A program made the position numbers and the translations under genes. From positions 1 through 64,000 of the forward strand of contig CADBXL010000008.1 in assembly GCA_902798615.1 (NCBI GenBank): a stretch of 64,000 nt of DNA, written 5' to 3'. This DNA comes from an uncultured Bacteroidales bacterium (GTDB lineage Bacteria > Bacteroidota > Bacteroidia > Bacteroidales > Bacteroidaceae). Within the stretch, counting starts at the first letter, position 1. Every line of letters starts with the position of its first letter. Below, piece after piece: positions 15,092 through 22,242 of this stretch. Below the pieces are notes generated by a model that was not told where the DNA came from, did not search any database, and saw only the letters and a list, made by a program, of their open reading frames with translations.

Positions 15092-15526
15092 ATGAAAGAT
15101 ATACTGGGCAAACTCGTCTCTTCGCAGACACTCATCGACGCTAACACCATAGGGCTCTTTACTAACAACAAAAGAGCTGTAATAGATTTCTATACCAAGA
15201 CATTTGGATTTACTACAAACTGGGATGGAGTTCAACCAAATGTGGAAATGACTCTTGGTAATTCACGAATAATCCTATTTCCACCTGATGCCTTTGAAAA
15301 GATTTCTTCTCAGGAATTCAACTATCCAAATGGAACGAACGAAACAATAGTAATCAGTATTGACGTACCAACATTTGCCGAGGTGGATAAAGAATATGGA
15401 AATGTCGTTCAGAATGGAGCTAAAAGCGTGATGGCACCAGTTACAGAGCCATGGGGACAACGAACATGCTATGTAGCTGATCCAGAAGGGAATTTGATAG
15501 CGATAAGTTCGTTTGCAAGTGAATAA
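15092..15526 (+). CDS. VOC-superfamily (glyoxalase/bleomycin-resistance-like) protein
   Basis: 144 residues. The fold is suggested by NTIGLFTNNKRAVIDFYTKTFGFTTNWDG, the MTLGNSRIILFPPD strand, and the second half ending EPWGQRTCYVADPEGNLIAISSF, the usual VOC closing motif with a metal-ligand Glu region. Members include metal-dependent lyases, dioxygenases and drug-binding proteins; which one applies cannot be said. It stands alone between repeat-rich regions. Confidence 0.85.
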   Translation: MKDILGKLVSSQTLIDANTIGLFTNNKRAVIDFYTKTFGFTTNWDGVQPNVEMTLGNSRIILFPPDAFEKISSQEFNYPNGTNETIVISIDVPTFAEVDKEYGNVVQNGAKSVMAPVTEPWGQRTCYVADPEGNLIAISSFASE

Positions 15527-15573
15527 ATCATTTTGAACACTATACCCCCAGAAAAGTAAAACCAAAATGATAT

Positions 15574-16164
15574 TAACGCGAGTTCGACGACTTGCTTTAG
15601 CTTGATGAGCTTTGCGAATAAAATAAACGCTGCGCTTGGCTACATAAATTTCCATGAATTAATCGTGAATTAACGTGAATTTTTCATTAATACCTTTTTA
15701 GAGATAAAAATTTATGAATAATTTACGCTTAATTATTGATAATTCGTGTAGCCCCACGCAGTAGTTAAGGCAGCTTGCTGCCATTCGAAGAATTATTCGT
15801 TGCGCTTTGCCACATGACTTGCTTTAGTTTGATGAGCCTTAGCGAAAAAAAATCCACACTTGTATATTATTGATTATCACGTTGTTGAAAGAGCTCTGAA
15901 AGAGCGGCACCTAAAAGGGCAGTCCGATAGGGCTGTTGTATTTGTCGATATAGGGGAATGAGGTCTGTAGGACCGACACCTAAAGTCTTAGTCTTCAGGT
16001 GTCGCACTTGCAGCGCTCCTTTAATCACGCATCTACCGAATGACAGCCCTATCGGACTGCCCTTTTAGGTGTCGGGCTTTCAGCCCTCTTCGACGTTCAG
16101 CCCTCGTCCGCATGAATTTTTCGCAAGGCTCAACAAGCTAAAACAAGTCGTCGAACTCACGTTA
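15574..16164. mobile_element. 591-bp foldback element of the AACGTGAG family, with an inserted palindrome
   Basis: Left end TAACGCGAGTTCGACGACTT at 15574 and right end AAGTCGTCGAACTCACGTTA at 16164 are inverted copies, with TA at both outer edges. GCTTTAGCTTGATGAGC near 15589 is mirrored by GCTCAACAAGCTAAAAC near 16128. The palindrome at 15891-16090 sits inside, as a nested insertion. No protein is encoded. A lone extra right terminus, TCGTTGAACTCACGTTG, lies at 16231-16247. Confidence 0.72.
15891..16090. repeat. Palindromic repeat, GCGACACCTAA family, copy 2
   Basis: CACCTAAAAGGGCAGTCCGA (left) is mirrored by TCGGACTGCCCTTTTAGGTG (right). Its right half matches the left half of copy 1 in reverse (AATCACGCATCTACC against GGTAGATGCGTGATT), so the two copies are in opposite orientation. 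Confidence 0.8.
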
Positions 16165-16384
16165 CATTATTTATTCGCAAATGACACATTAATATCGCAT
16201 TAATTTTTTCTTGTAGCAAGCGAGGTGTTTTCGTTGAACTCACGTTGATTTAGCAGAATAAGTACTTCGTGAAAACAAGGAAAAACATTTTGTTTATGTG
16301 ATTATCTCTCAGAATACATGAGTTAAATTATGTTATAAAACCACCCTGAGACTAAAAGTTTTTTATCGGTTGGCTTTTTTTATG

Positions 16385-16392
16385 TAACTTTG
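16385..16392 (+). promoter_or_regulatory. -7 box of the inositol-phosphate synthase gene
   Basis: TAACTTTG (16385-16392), 26 bases before the ATG. A clear -33 TTTG at the right distance was not found; a T-run near 16360 may serve. Confidence 0.55.
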
Positions 16393-16418
16393 CATCATAA
16401 TAAATATATATTCATAAA

Positions 16419-17726
16419 ATGAAACAAAATAATGTAAAGCCTGCAGAGGGTAAATTGGGTATTTTGGTTGTCGGCAATGGAGCTGTGGCAACAACCTTCA
16501 TGACAGGCGTACTTATGACTCGTAAGGGACTTACAAAGCCTATCGGTGCTATGACCCAATATGACAAGATTCGTGTTGGTAAAGGTGCTGAAAAAAAATA
16601 CCTTCATTACAAGGATATTGTCCCTATGACTGAGCTGAAAGATATTGTATTCGGATGCTGGGATGTATATCCTCAGAATGCATACCAAAGTGCTATGTAT
16701 TGTGAGGTACTCAAGGAAAAAGATATCAATCCTGTCAAAGATGAACTCGAGCAGATTGTTCCAATGAAGGCTGCATTTGACAAGAATTATGCCAAACGAC
16801 TTGAAGGCGACAATATAAAGGACTGTAAGACACGTTGGGAAATGGTCGAGGCTCTTCGTAAGGACATACATGATTTCAAGACAAAGAACGGATGTGCCCG
16901 TATTGTTGTTCTCTGGGCTGCCTCTACTGAAATCTATGTTCCTGTAAATATGGAAGTTCACGATACTATGGAGCATTTAGAAGCTGCAATGAAAGCAAAC
17001 GATACCGAGAATGTATCACCTTCTATGTGTTATGCATATGCTTCTCTTGCAGAAGGTGCTCCTTTCATCATGGGTGCGCCAAATACCACCGTTGATATCC
17101 CTGCTATGTGGGAAATGGCAGAAAAGACAAAGATGCCTATCGCAGGTAAGGATTTCAAGACAGGTCAGACACTCGTAAAGTCAGGTTTCTCCCCTATTAT
17201 CGGCACTCGTTGTCTCGGACTTAGTGGTTGGTTCTCAACAAATATCCTTGGCAATCGTGACGGACTTGTGCTTGACGAGCCAGCAAACTTCCGTACAAAG
17301 GAGGTTTCAAAGCTTTCTACTCTTGAGACAATTCTTAAGCCTGAGGATCAGCCAGACCTCTACACAGACTATTATCATAAGGTACGAATCAATTACTATC
17401 CACCACGCAACGACAACAAGGAAGGATGGGATAATATTGATATATTCGGATGGATGGGGTATCCTATGCAGATAAAGATAGACTTCCTCTGTCGTGACTC
17501 TATTCTCGCTGCCCCACTCTGCCTTGATCTCTGTCTGTTGTCTGACCTTGCAGCACGTGCAGGAAAGTATGGTATTCAGCGTTTCCTTAGTTTCTACCTA
17601 AAGTCACCAATGCATGATTATACCAAGGGTGAAGAAGCGGTAAACCATCTGTATCAGCAATATACTATGCTGAAGAATGCAATCCGCGAAATGGGTGGTT
17701 ACGAGGCTGATGAAGAGATTGACTAA
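16419..17726 (+). CDS. ino1: Myo-inositol-1-phosphate synthase
   Basis: 435 residues. Converts glucose 6-phosphate to inositol 1-phosphate with NAD. The Rossmann segment LGILVVGNGAVATTFMTG (about 13-30), the block VLWAASTEIYVPV, the catalytic-region motif GKDFKTGQTLVKSG and the late DSILAAPLCLDL all fit the family. In Bacteroides this enzyme supplies inositol for phosphatidylinositol and inositol sphingolipids; the lipid-forming partners are not in this window. An FKBP gene follows 60 bp downstream. Cytoplasmic. Confidence 0.95.
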   Translation: MKQNNVKPAEGKLGILVVGNGAVATTFMTGVLMTRKGLTKPIGAMTQYDKIRVGKGAEKKYLHYKDIVPMTELKDIVFGCWDVYPQNAYQSAMYCEVLKEKDINPVKDELEQIVPMKAAFDKNYAKRLEGDNIKDCKTRWEMVEALRKDIHDFKTKNGCARIVVLWAASTEIYVPVNMEVHDTMEHLEAAMKANDTENVSPSMCYAYASLAEGAPFIMGAPNTTVDIPAMWEMAEKTKMPIAGKDFKTGQTLVKSGFSPIIGTRCLGLSGWFSTNILGNRDGLVLDEPANFRTKEVSKLSTLETILKPEDQPDLYTDYYHKVRINYYPPRNDNKEGWDNIDIFGWMGYPMQIKIDFLCRDSILAAPLCLDLCLLSDLAARAGKYGIQRFLSFYLKSPMHDYTKGEEAVNHLYQQYTMLKNAIREMGGYEADEEID

Positions 17727-17786
17727 TCTTCTAAGAAATAAATTGTTAGCTTACGATCATTAACATATAACTTTAATTGAGAATAA

Positions 17787-18185
17787 GTGGCAAAACAATC
17801 GTATATACAGGCCAATAAAGACTGGCTTGCGGAAAAGGCCAAGGAAGAAGGCGTAAAGGCTCTTCCCAAGGGCGTATTTTACAAGGTGTTGGCTGAAGGT
17901 GACAAGAATAGCCCACAGCCAACACGTCGTAGTATCGTAACAGTTCACTATACAGGCAAGACTATCAACGGCAAGAAGTTTGATTCCAGTCGTGGAGGTA
18001 CGGCTCCTGCTTTTCGTCTTAGTGAACTTATTGAGGGATGGATAATAGCAATACAGCAAATGCACATTGGTGACAAATGGGAAGTATATATCCCTGCGGA
18101 ACTCGGCTATGGTAAATTCTCTCAGCCTGGAATCCCGGGCGGTTCTACCCTCATCTTCGAAATCGAACTTTTAGGTGTGGTATAA
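17787..18185 (+). CDS. FKBP-type peptidyl-prolyl isomerase
   Basis: 132 residues from a GTG start at 17787; no ATG lies upstream in frame at a sensible distance. A short helical N-terminus (NKDWLAEKAKEEGVKALPKG) precedes the FKBP domain: VTVHYTGKTINGKKFDSS, LIEGWIIAIQQMHIGDKWEVYIPAELGYG, IPGGSTLIFEIELLGV. No signal peptide, so it acts in the cytoplasm. It ends 110 bases before a bidirectional terminator. The usual tryptophan and aromatic residues of the isomerase pocket are present. Confidence 0.92.
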   Translation: MAKQSYIQANKDWLAEKAKEEGVKALPKGVFYKVLAEGDKNSPQPTRRSIVTVHYTGKTINGKKFDSSRGGTAPAFRLSELIEGWIIAIQQMHIGDKWEVYIPAELGYGKFSQPGIPGGSTLIFEIELLGVV

Positions 18186-18293
18186 TACCCATGCAGAAGA
18201 ATTTCTATCATATTTTTCTCAATACCCCTAATTCAACCATATCATACGCCTTACCGACCCAATAAAGCACAAATTAGAGATAAGATAAAAAAA

Positions 18294-18327
18294 AACAGAG
18301 CTCAAATTTATTTGAACTCTGTTTTTT
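18294..18327. terminator. Bidirectional terminator between convergent genes
   Basis: AACAGAG-C-TCAAAT pairs with ATTTGA-A-CTCTGTT, with A-runs before and T-runs after, so it works for the FKBP gene (plus) and the deacetylase gene (minus), whose stop lies at 18332. Confidence 0.85.
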
Positions 18328-18331
18328 ATAT

Positions 18332-19000
18332 TTATTGAATATGGGTATATATAACACCTCGCTCTGGCTTTAACTTCTTCTGCTTTATAAGTTCACGAAC
18401 TGTTACGAATGTATAGCCACGTTTCTTAAGGATTGGAATAATGCGGTCAACAGCCTCTACAGTTTTGGAATTACCTTCAAAATCATGCAGAAGATAGATA
18501 AGACCATCCTTAGCAGCAGCGAGGATCTTCTCTACACGCTGATCCGCAGATACATTATCTTCCCAGTCATTTGAACCCTCACCACAGATGAAGGTAAGGT
18601 CTATATTATCATACATAGTTTGGTTTAACGCAATATAAGGCGGACGGAACAACTGAGGACGCTCACCAACGTATTTTGCAACCAAAGCTGATGTGAATTC
18701 TATCTCCGACTTTATTGAATCCGCACTTAGCGTAGGCATAGAAGAGTGTGTCTTACTGTGATTTTCTATGTCATGCCCTTCATTATGAGCACGTACCATA
18801 ATCTTGGCACTCTCTTCATTGATATTCTTGCCAATGACGAAGAATGAAGCCTTGACATTATGCTTTTTCAATACATCGAGCATCTGTACCGTAGTCGATG
18901 TATTAGGACCATCATCAAAGCTCAATGCCACAAGTTTACTCTGACTAAATGCTGCTGAGCACATAAGAAATGACATTAAAGATATTATTGTTCGTTTCAT
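18332..19000 (-). CDS. Exported NodB-domain polysaccharide deacetylase
   Basis: 222 residues with a signal peptide (about 1-19, ending AAFSQ). NodB motifs: ALSFDDGPN (motif 1, catalytic Asp and metal Asp), HDIENHSKTHSSM (motif 2, the two metal His), RPPYIA (motif 3), and late LLHD (motif 5). It removes acetyl groups from polysaccharide or peptidoglycan sugars outside the cytoplasm. Length is that of a single catalytic domain. A GC-rich repeat sits 9 bases upstream of the start, which leaves no clear promoter box close by. Confidence 0.92.
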   Translation of the reverse strand: MKRTIISLMSFLMCSAAFSQSKLVALSFDDGPNTSTTVQMLDVLKKHNVKASFFVIGKNINEESAKIMVRAHNEGHDIENHSKTHSSMPTLSADSIKSEIEFTSALVAKYVGERPQLFRPPYIALNQTMYDNIDLTFICGEGSNDWEDNVSADQRVEKILAAAKDGLIYLLHDFEGNSKTVEAVDRIIPILKKRGYTFVTVRELIKQKKLKPERGVIYTHIQ

Positions 19001-19008
19001 ATAAGTTA

Positions 19009-19115
19009 GGCCTCTCCCCCCCGCCCTCTCCCGTAGAGAGGGAGCCGGAGCGCGAAAGGCATGTTAGTTATAAGCCTAACCAAGCCTTCCCAAAGGGAAG
19101 GATGTTCGATTGTAT
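19009..19115. repeat. GC-rich palindromic repeats (two families in a row)
   Basis: First unit 19009-19060: GGCCTCTCCCCCCCGCCC, then CCGTAGAGAGGGAGCCGG, the family also found inside tilS (33324) and the YbaK-like gene (57290). Second unit 19072-19101: AAGCCTAACCAAGCCTTCCC plus AAAGGGAAGG, the family that also ends the gene at 21412 and starts the one at 31919. GCGAAAGGCATGTTA follows both. Confidence 0.8.
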
Positions 19116-19133
19116 AATCGCGAAAGGCATGTT

Positions 19134-19162
19134 AATTATTAATTATTAATTATTAATTGTTA
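19134..19162. repeat. Heptamer array TTAATTA
   Basis: About four units of TTAATTA (one TTAATTG) end three bases before the stop codon of the phosphoesterase gene. Confidence 0.75.
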
Positions 19163-19164
19163 AT

Positions 19165-19659
19165 TCACTCATTAAGTTCTATTATCTCCAAATCCTTTAT
19201 TGCATCCCCGTCTATGACAAAACGGATGAGAGTACGAACCGGCTGTTGCCCGTATAATCCTGCTGCTCCGGGATTGATATGCAGACAACCGAGTCTCTTA
19301 TCCATCATAACCTTCAGAATATGCGAATGTCCGGAAATGAAGAGTCGTGGAGGATTTGTCATTATCTCGTGAAAGATACTACGGTCATATTTTCCCGGAT
19401 ATCCACCGATATGTTTCATCAAAACATCCACATCCTCGCACATAAATCGCTGAATCTCAGGAAACTCTCGTCTTACATCCGTACCGTCAATATTACCATA
19501 GACAGCACGAAGAGGTGCAATAGCCCTTAGTTTATCTGCAATCTCAAGCGTTCCCATATCACCTACATGCCATATCTCGTCACACTCGGCAAAATGCTTT
19601 GCGTAACGCTCATCCCAATGTGAATGGGTATCAGAAAGAAGTCCTATACGTTTAGCCAT
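19165..19659 (-). CDS. YfcE/MJ0936-type metallophosphoesterase
   Basis: 164 residues from the ATG at 19659. Metal-binding motifs of calcineurin-like phosphoesterases are in order: LLSDTHSHWDE (D-x-H), WHVGDMG (GD), YGNIDG (GN), and late GHSH with LHINPGAAG. The family hydrolyses phosphodiesters such as cyclic nucleotides; the true substrate is unknown. The start codon abuts a heptamer array (TTGTAAA, TGGTAAA, TTGTACA), so translation starts at an array edge. Divergent from aat. Confidence 0.92.
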   Translation of the reverse strand: MAKRIGLLSDTHSHWDERYAKHFAECDEIWHVGDMGTLEIADKLRAIAPLRAVYGNIDGTDVRREFPEIQRFMCEDVDVLMKHIGGYPGKYDRSIFHEIMTNPPRLFISGHSHILKVMMDKRLGCLHINPGAAGLYGQQPVRTLIRFVIDGDAIKDLEIIELNE

Positions 19660-19690
19660 GTACAATTTACCATTTACAATGTACAATTTG
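19660..19690 (-). repeat. Heptamer array abutting the phosphoesterase start codon
   Basis: On the minus strand TTGTACA, TTGTAAA, TGGTAAA, TTGTACA run directly into the ATG. The same units in the other gene's direction precede aat (19821-19848). Confidence 0.75.
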
Positions 19691-19779
19691 TTATTGCCTA
19701 CAAAAATACAAATAATTCTACAAATAAACAAGTCTAATAACAAGAATTATCCATTTATCCTAAAATCAACGAAGATTTA

Positions 19780-19810
19780 TTTGCTCAACCATGGAAAAAA
19801 CGTAACTTTG
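19780..19810 (+). promoter_or_regulatory. aat promoter
   Basis: TTTG (19780-19783), 19-bp spacer, TAACTTTG (19803-19810). The short leader consists almost wholly of the heptamer array. Confidence 0.8.
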
Positions 19811-19820
19811 TGCTTTGAAA

Positions 19821-19848
19821 TTGTAAATAGTAAATGGTAAATTGTAAA
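19821..19848 (+). repeat. Heptamer array in the aat leader
   Basis: TTGTAAA, TAGTAAA, TGGTAAA, TTGTAAA, ending 7 bases before the ATG at 19856. Loss or gain of a unit would change the distance between promoter and start. Confidence 0.8.
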
Positions 19849-19855
19849 TAACAAG

Positions 19856-20509
19856 ATGCTTTTTCGTCTTCTTGATGATAAACCGAATATTTTTCCTGAT
19901 CCTCATTTTGGTGAGGAGGACGGATTGATAGCCATAGGAGGCGATTTGTCTCCTGAGCGTCTCATTACCGCATATAATAACGGCATATTCCCTTGGTATG
20001 GCTATAAGGAGAATGAGGATATCATGTGGTGGTGCCCTCTCGACCGCTTTGTCATCTTCCCAAAGGAAATACACATCAGCCATTCCATGCGACAGTTGAT
20101 GAAGAAAGGCATTTACAAAACGACTATAAATCAGGCATTTGAAAAGGTAATAGAGAATTGCAGCAAGACAAACAAGCGCAACGAACAGGTTGGAGCTTGG
20201 CTTGGCGATGATATGATTAGCGCCTATAAGAGAATGTATGAACTCGGTCTTGCAGCCTCCGTTGAGGTATGGGATAAGGAAGGTAATCTCGTGGGTGGCT
20301 TGTATGGCATCAACATCAACTACAACTTCTTTGGCGAGAGTATGTTCTCCCTTGTGCCAAGTGCATCAAAACTTGCCCTCATCTATCTTGCCGAGCAACT
20401 CAAGCCTTTCAATGGCATTATCGATTGCCAGTTTGAAACTCCCCATCTTCTCTCTATGGGTGGCAGACACATTACATACGATGAGTATATGAAGTATCTC
20501 AGGGCTTAA
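19856..20509 (+). CDS. aat: Leucyl/phenylalanyl-tRNA-protein transferase
   Basis: 217 residues. Adds Leu or Phe from aminoacyl-tRNA to proteins with N-terminal Arg or Lys, creating an N-degron. Family signatures: FPDPHFGEEDGLIAIGGDLSPERLITAYNNGIFPWY, MWWCPLDRFVIFP, VGGLYGININYNFFGESMFS, ASKLALIYLAEQL and IDCQFETPHLLSMGG. The downstream reader ClpS and its protease partner ClpA are encoded at 62.8-64 kb, so the pathway is complete but not clustered. Cytoplasmic. Preceded by its own promoter. Confidence 0.96.
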   Translation: MLFRLLDDKPNIFPDPHFGEEDGLIAIGGDLSPERLITAYNNGIFPWYGYKENEDIMWWCPLDRFVIFPKEIHISHSMRQLMKKGIYKTTINQAFEKVIENCSKTNKRNEQVGAWLGDDMISAYKRMYELGLAASVEVWDKEGNLVGGLYGININYNFFGESMFSLVPSASKLALIYLAEQLKPFNGIIDCQFETPHLLSMGGRHITYDEYMKYLRA

Positions 20510-20579
20510 AAGCATGTATTTTGTTTACAAAAAGTATATAAAATCGCCAAATTTCCTTCCTAGTTTCAACGAAAAATTG

Positions 20580-20587
20580 TATTTTTG
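20580..20587 (+). promoter_or_regulatory. -7-like box downstream of aat
   Basis: TATTTTTG (20580-20587) fits the -7 consensus. The next gene starts at 20820, so the leader would be over 200 nt and contain the foldback at 20671-20746. No -33 TTTG was found. Confidence 0.4.
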
Positions 20588-20670
20588 CAGAACAATTCAT
20601 TAAATGGCGTGAAATCTGGCGATTTTGATAAGAAGTCAAGCATAAGAGGATACGCTTTGCCTTCGCTATG

Positions 20671-20746
20671 CCTCCCAACCAAACTCGATGAACCTCCGCT
20701 CTATGTCCGCTCATATAAGGGACCTTCATCGAGTTTGGTTAGGAGG
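20671..20746. repeat. Foldback with 22-bp arms and CCTCC/GGAGG ends
   Basis: CCTCCCAACCAAACTCGATG (20671) is mirrored by CATCGAGTTTGGTTAGGAGG (to 20746). It is followed by GGAGGAATAACG and an 11-bp step, TAACATAGGAA/TAACATAAATC. The same end pattern occurs at 62371-62440. Confidence 0.8.
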
Positions 20747-20819
20747 ATGAAGGGAGGAATAACGAATTAACATAGGAATAACATAAATCAATCAAGCTAC
20801 CCGACGTAGCTTTATCATT

Positions 20820-21020
20820 ATGGAATATCTACCAAAAGACCCAGCAATATTAGTTTCAAGCATAAACATGCTTTTGCGCGATGAGGAATTCGATTCCCTC
20901 GAATCTCTATGCTATAGTTTCAGTCGTGAACCTGAAGAGATAAAGGAATATCTCATACAGAACGACTATGTGTATAGCGAGGAGCAGAAGCAATTTAGGC
21001 CGATGGGGTATGATGCTTGA
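20820..21020 (+). CDS. DUF4250 small protein
   Basis: 66 residues, acidic, soluble. The sequence MEYLPKDPAILVSSINMLLR, the block SLESLCYSFSREPEEIKEYL and the end YVYSEEQKQF match the DUF4250 family of short proteins in Firmicutes and Bacteroidetes (..LPKDP.+L.S.vNm.LRd..). The helical middle could be a helix-turn-helix-like unit, but no function is known. A heptamer array begins just after the stop. Confidence 0.8.
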   Translation: MEYLPKDPAILVSSINMLLRDEEFDSLESLCYSFSREPEEIKEYLIQNDYVYSEEQKQFRPMGYDA

Positions 21021-21023
21021 AAA

Positions 21024-21140
21024 AGGGTAAAGAGTAAAGGGTAAAGAGCTAAGGGTAAAGGGTAAAGAGTAAAGGGTAATGTAGAATGTTCATTTGGCAT
21101 TTTACGAATAATACTATCTACATTACACTTTACACTATCT
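21024..21140. repeat. Heptamer foldback (GAGTAAA/GGGTAAA arm, TTTACAC arm)
   Basis: Eight units of GGGTAAA or GAGTAAA (21024-21079) face a shorter complementary arm with ACACTTT, ACACTAT, CTACTAT (about 21113-21140), separated by about 35 bases. The whole space between the genes at 20820 and 21161 is this structure. Confidence 0.8.
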
Positions 21141-21160
21141 ACTATAATCTTTAGAGATTC

Positions 21161-21409
21161 ATGATTACAAAAGACGCAATAGAATCTGCTTTCTGCTTCT
21201 TTCATCAGAAACAACGTATATACCAGTATTCTACGCTGGATTGGCAGAAGGATGATATAGAATATGCCATTGGCGACTATGTTGATAATATGAACAAGGA
21301 ACTATACTCAAGTCTCGCAAAGGGAAAGCCGCACTTTCTGCATAGCCACACCACTTTTGCAGAGGAATTGCTTGATGCCGTAGAAACCTTGGAAAGGATG
21401 TTGGAATAA
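21161..21409 (+). CDS. Small conserved-looking protein of unknown function
   Basis: 82 residues, soluble, no signal peptide. Aromatic/acidic N-terminal half (AFCFFHQKQRIYQYSTLDWQ, DDIEYAIGDYVDNMN) and a C-terminal helix with FAEELLDAVETLERML. No family recognised. Its stop is 2 bases before the start of the next gene, so the two are probably translated together. Confidence 0.65.
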   Translation: MITKDAIESAFCFFHQKQRIYQYSTLDWQKDDIEYAIGDYVDNMNKELYSSLAKGKPHFLHSHTTFAEELLDAVETLERMLE

Positions 21410-21411
21410 TC

Positions 21412-21960
21412 ATGGAAGAAAAATCATACCATTCCATACCGCTTATAGGCACATACCGGGAAAATGATGCTCTTACCCTATATAATGAGGTTAAGAAACA
21501 TAACGATTTCGTGAACTTCATGAGGCTGTATATGCACGACGAGGACTATCATGTGGCTAGAAATGCCCTGTGGTCTATGACAAAGGCTACAGATAGCGAA
21601 CTCTCGCAGCTTCAGCCAATATATAACGAGTTGATAGACCTTGCCATGAAAGCCAGTAACTCTTCCGTATGCCGACTAACTCTCAACATCATAGAACGGC
21701 TGAAAATGGAAGAAGACGACCTGCGTTCTGATTTCCTCGATTTCTGTCTTGAGAAGATGGCAGCCATTGATGAACCTCCTGGCATTCAGTCTCTTGCCAT
21801 GAAACTTGCCTATCGTATGTGCAAGTTCTATCCCGAGCTAATGAACGAACTCATTGTCACGCTCAAGGCTATGGAGATGGATTTCTATACTGCTGCTGTG
21901 AAATCTGTGAGAAACAGGATTCTGAAGCCTAACCAAGCCTTCCCGAAGGGAAGGGTGTGA
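21412..21960 (+). CDS. Helical-repeat (HEAT-like) protein with repeat-derived C-terminus
   Basis: 182 residues, all helical in appearance. Segments such as LYMHDEDYHVARNALWSMTKA, LIDLAMKASNSSVCRLTLNI and SLAMKLAYRMCKFYPELM suggest a short HEAT-like alpha solenoid used for protein contacts. Function unknown; the small partner gene at 21161 lies 2 bases upstream. The last 11 residues (KPNQAFPKGRV) are encoded by a GC-rich genomic repeat (21924-21953) that also occurs at 19072 and 31822, so the original C-terminus was replaced or extended. Confidence 0.7.
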   Translation: MEEKSYHSIPLIGTYRENDALTLYNEVKKHNDFVNFMRLYMHDEDYHVARNALWSMTKATDSELSQLQPIYNELIDLAMKASNSSVCRLTLNIIERLKMEEDDLRSDFLDFCLEKMAAIDEPPGIQSLAMKLAYRMCKFYPELMNELIVTLKAMEMDFYTAAVKSVRNRILKPNQAFPKGRV

Positions 21961-21998
21961 TTTGATGTGACCTAATTTTAAAGTTTGTAGGTGAAAAA

Positions 21999-22030
21999 TT
22001 TGGATTTCTGCTAAATAATGCCTAACTTTG
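21999..22030 (+). promoter_or_regulatory. Promoter of the iron alcohol dehydrogenase
   Basis: TTTG (21999-22002), 20-bp spacer, TAACTTTG (22023-22030). Transcription would start inside the direct-repeat leader. Confidence 0.75.
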
Positions 22031-22146
22031 CACTTGTCAAGCCGAAGGACGTGCACCAGCCTTTTGGGCTGACATGCACTTTTGACTGCGTGCGAGGTGC
22101 AAAGCACGTTGTCACTTGTCAAGCCGAAGGACGTGCGCCAGCCTTT
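22031..22146 (+). repeat. Leader direct repeat CACTTGTCAAGCCGAAGGAC
   Basis: A nearly exact 34-bp repeat at 22031-22064 and 22113-22146, 82 bp apart, with GTGCAAAGCACG between. It lies wholly in the roughly 200-nt leader of the dehydrogenase gene, starting at the presumed transcription start. Attenuation or processing is possible but not shown. Confidence 0.75.
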
Positions 22147-22242
22147 ATGAATCTAGGCTTACGCCGCTCTTTTATCAAAAGACGCTCAAATCCCAGAAAC
22201 TAAATGAATAATATACATTAAAAAGTTCTACTAAGAAAAATC

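Noticed and set aside
16395-16976. 193-codon open frame on the minus strand
   Set aside because: Antisense to the inositol-phosphate synthase gene.
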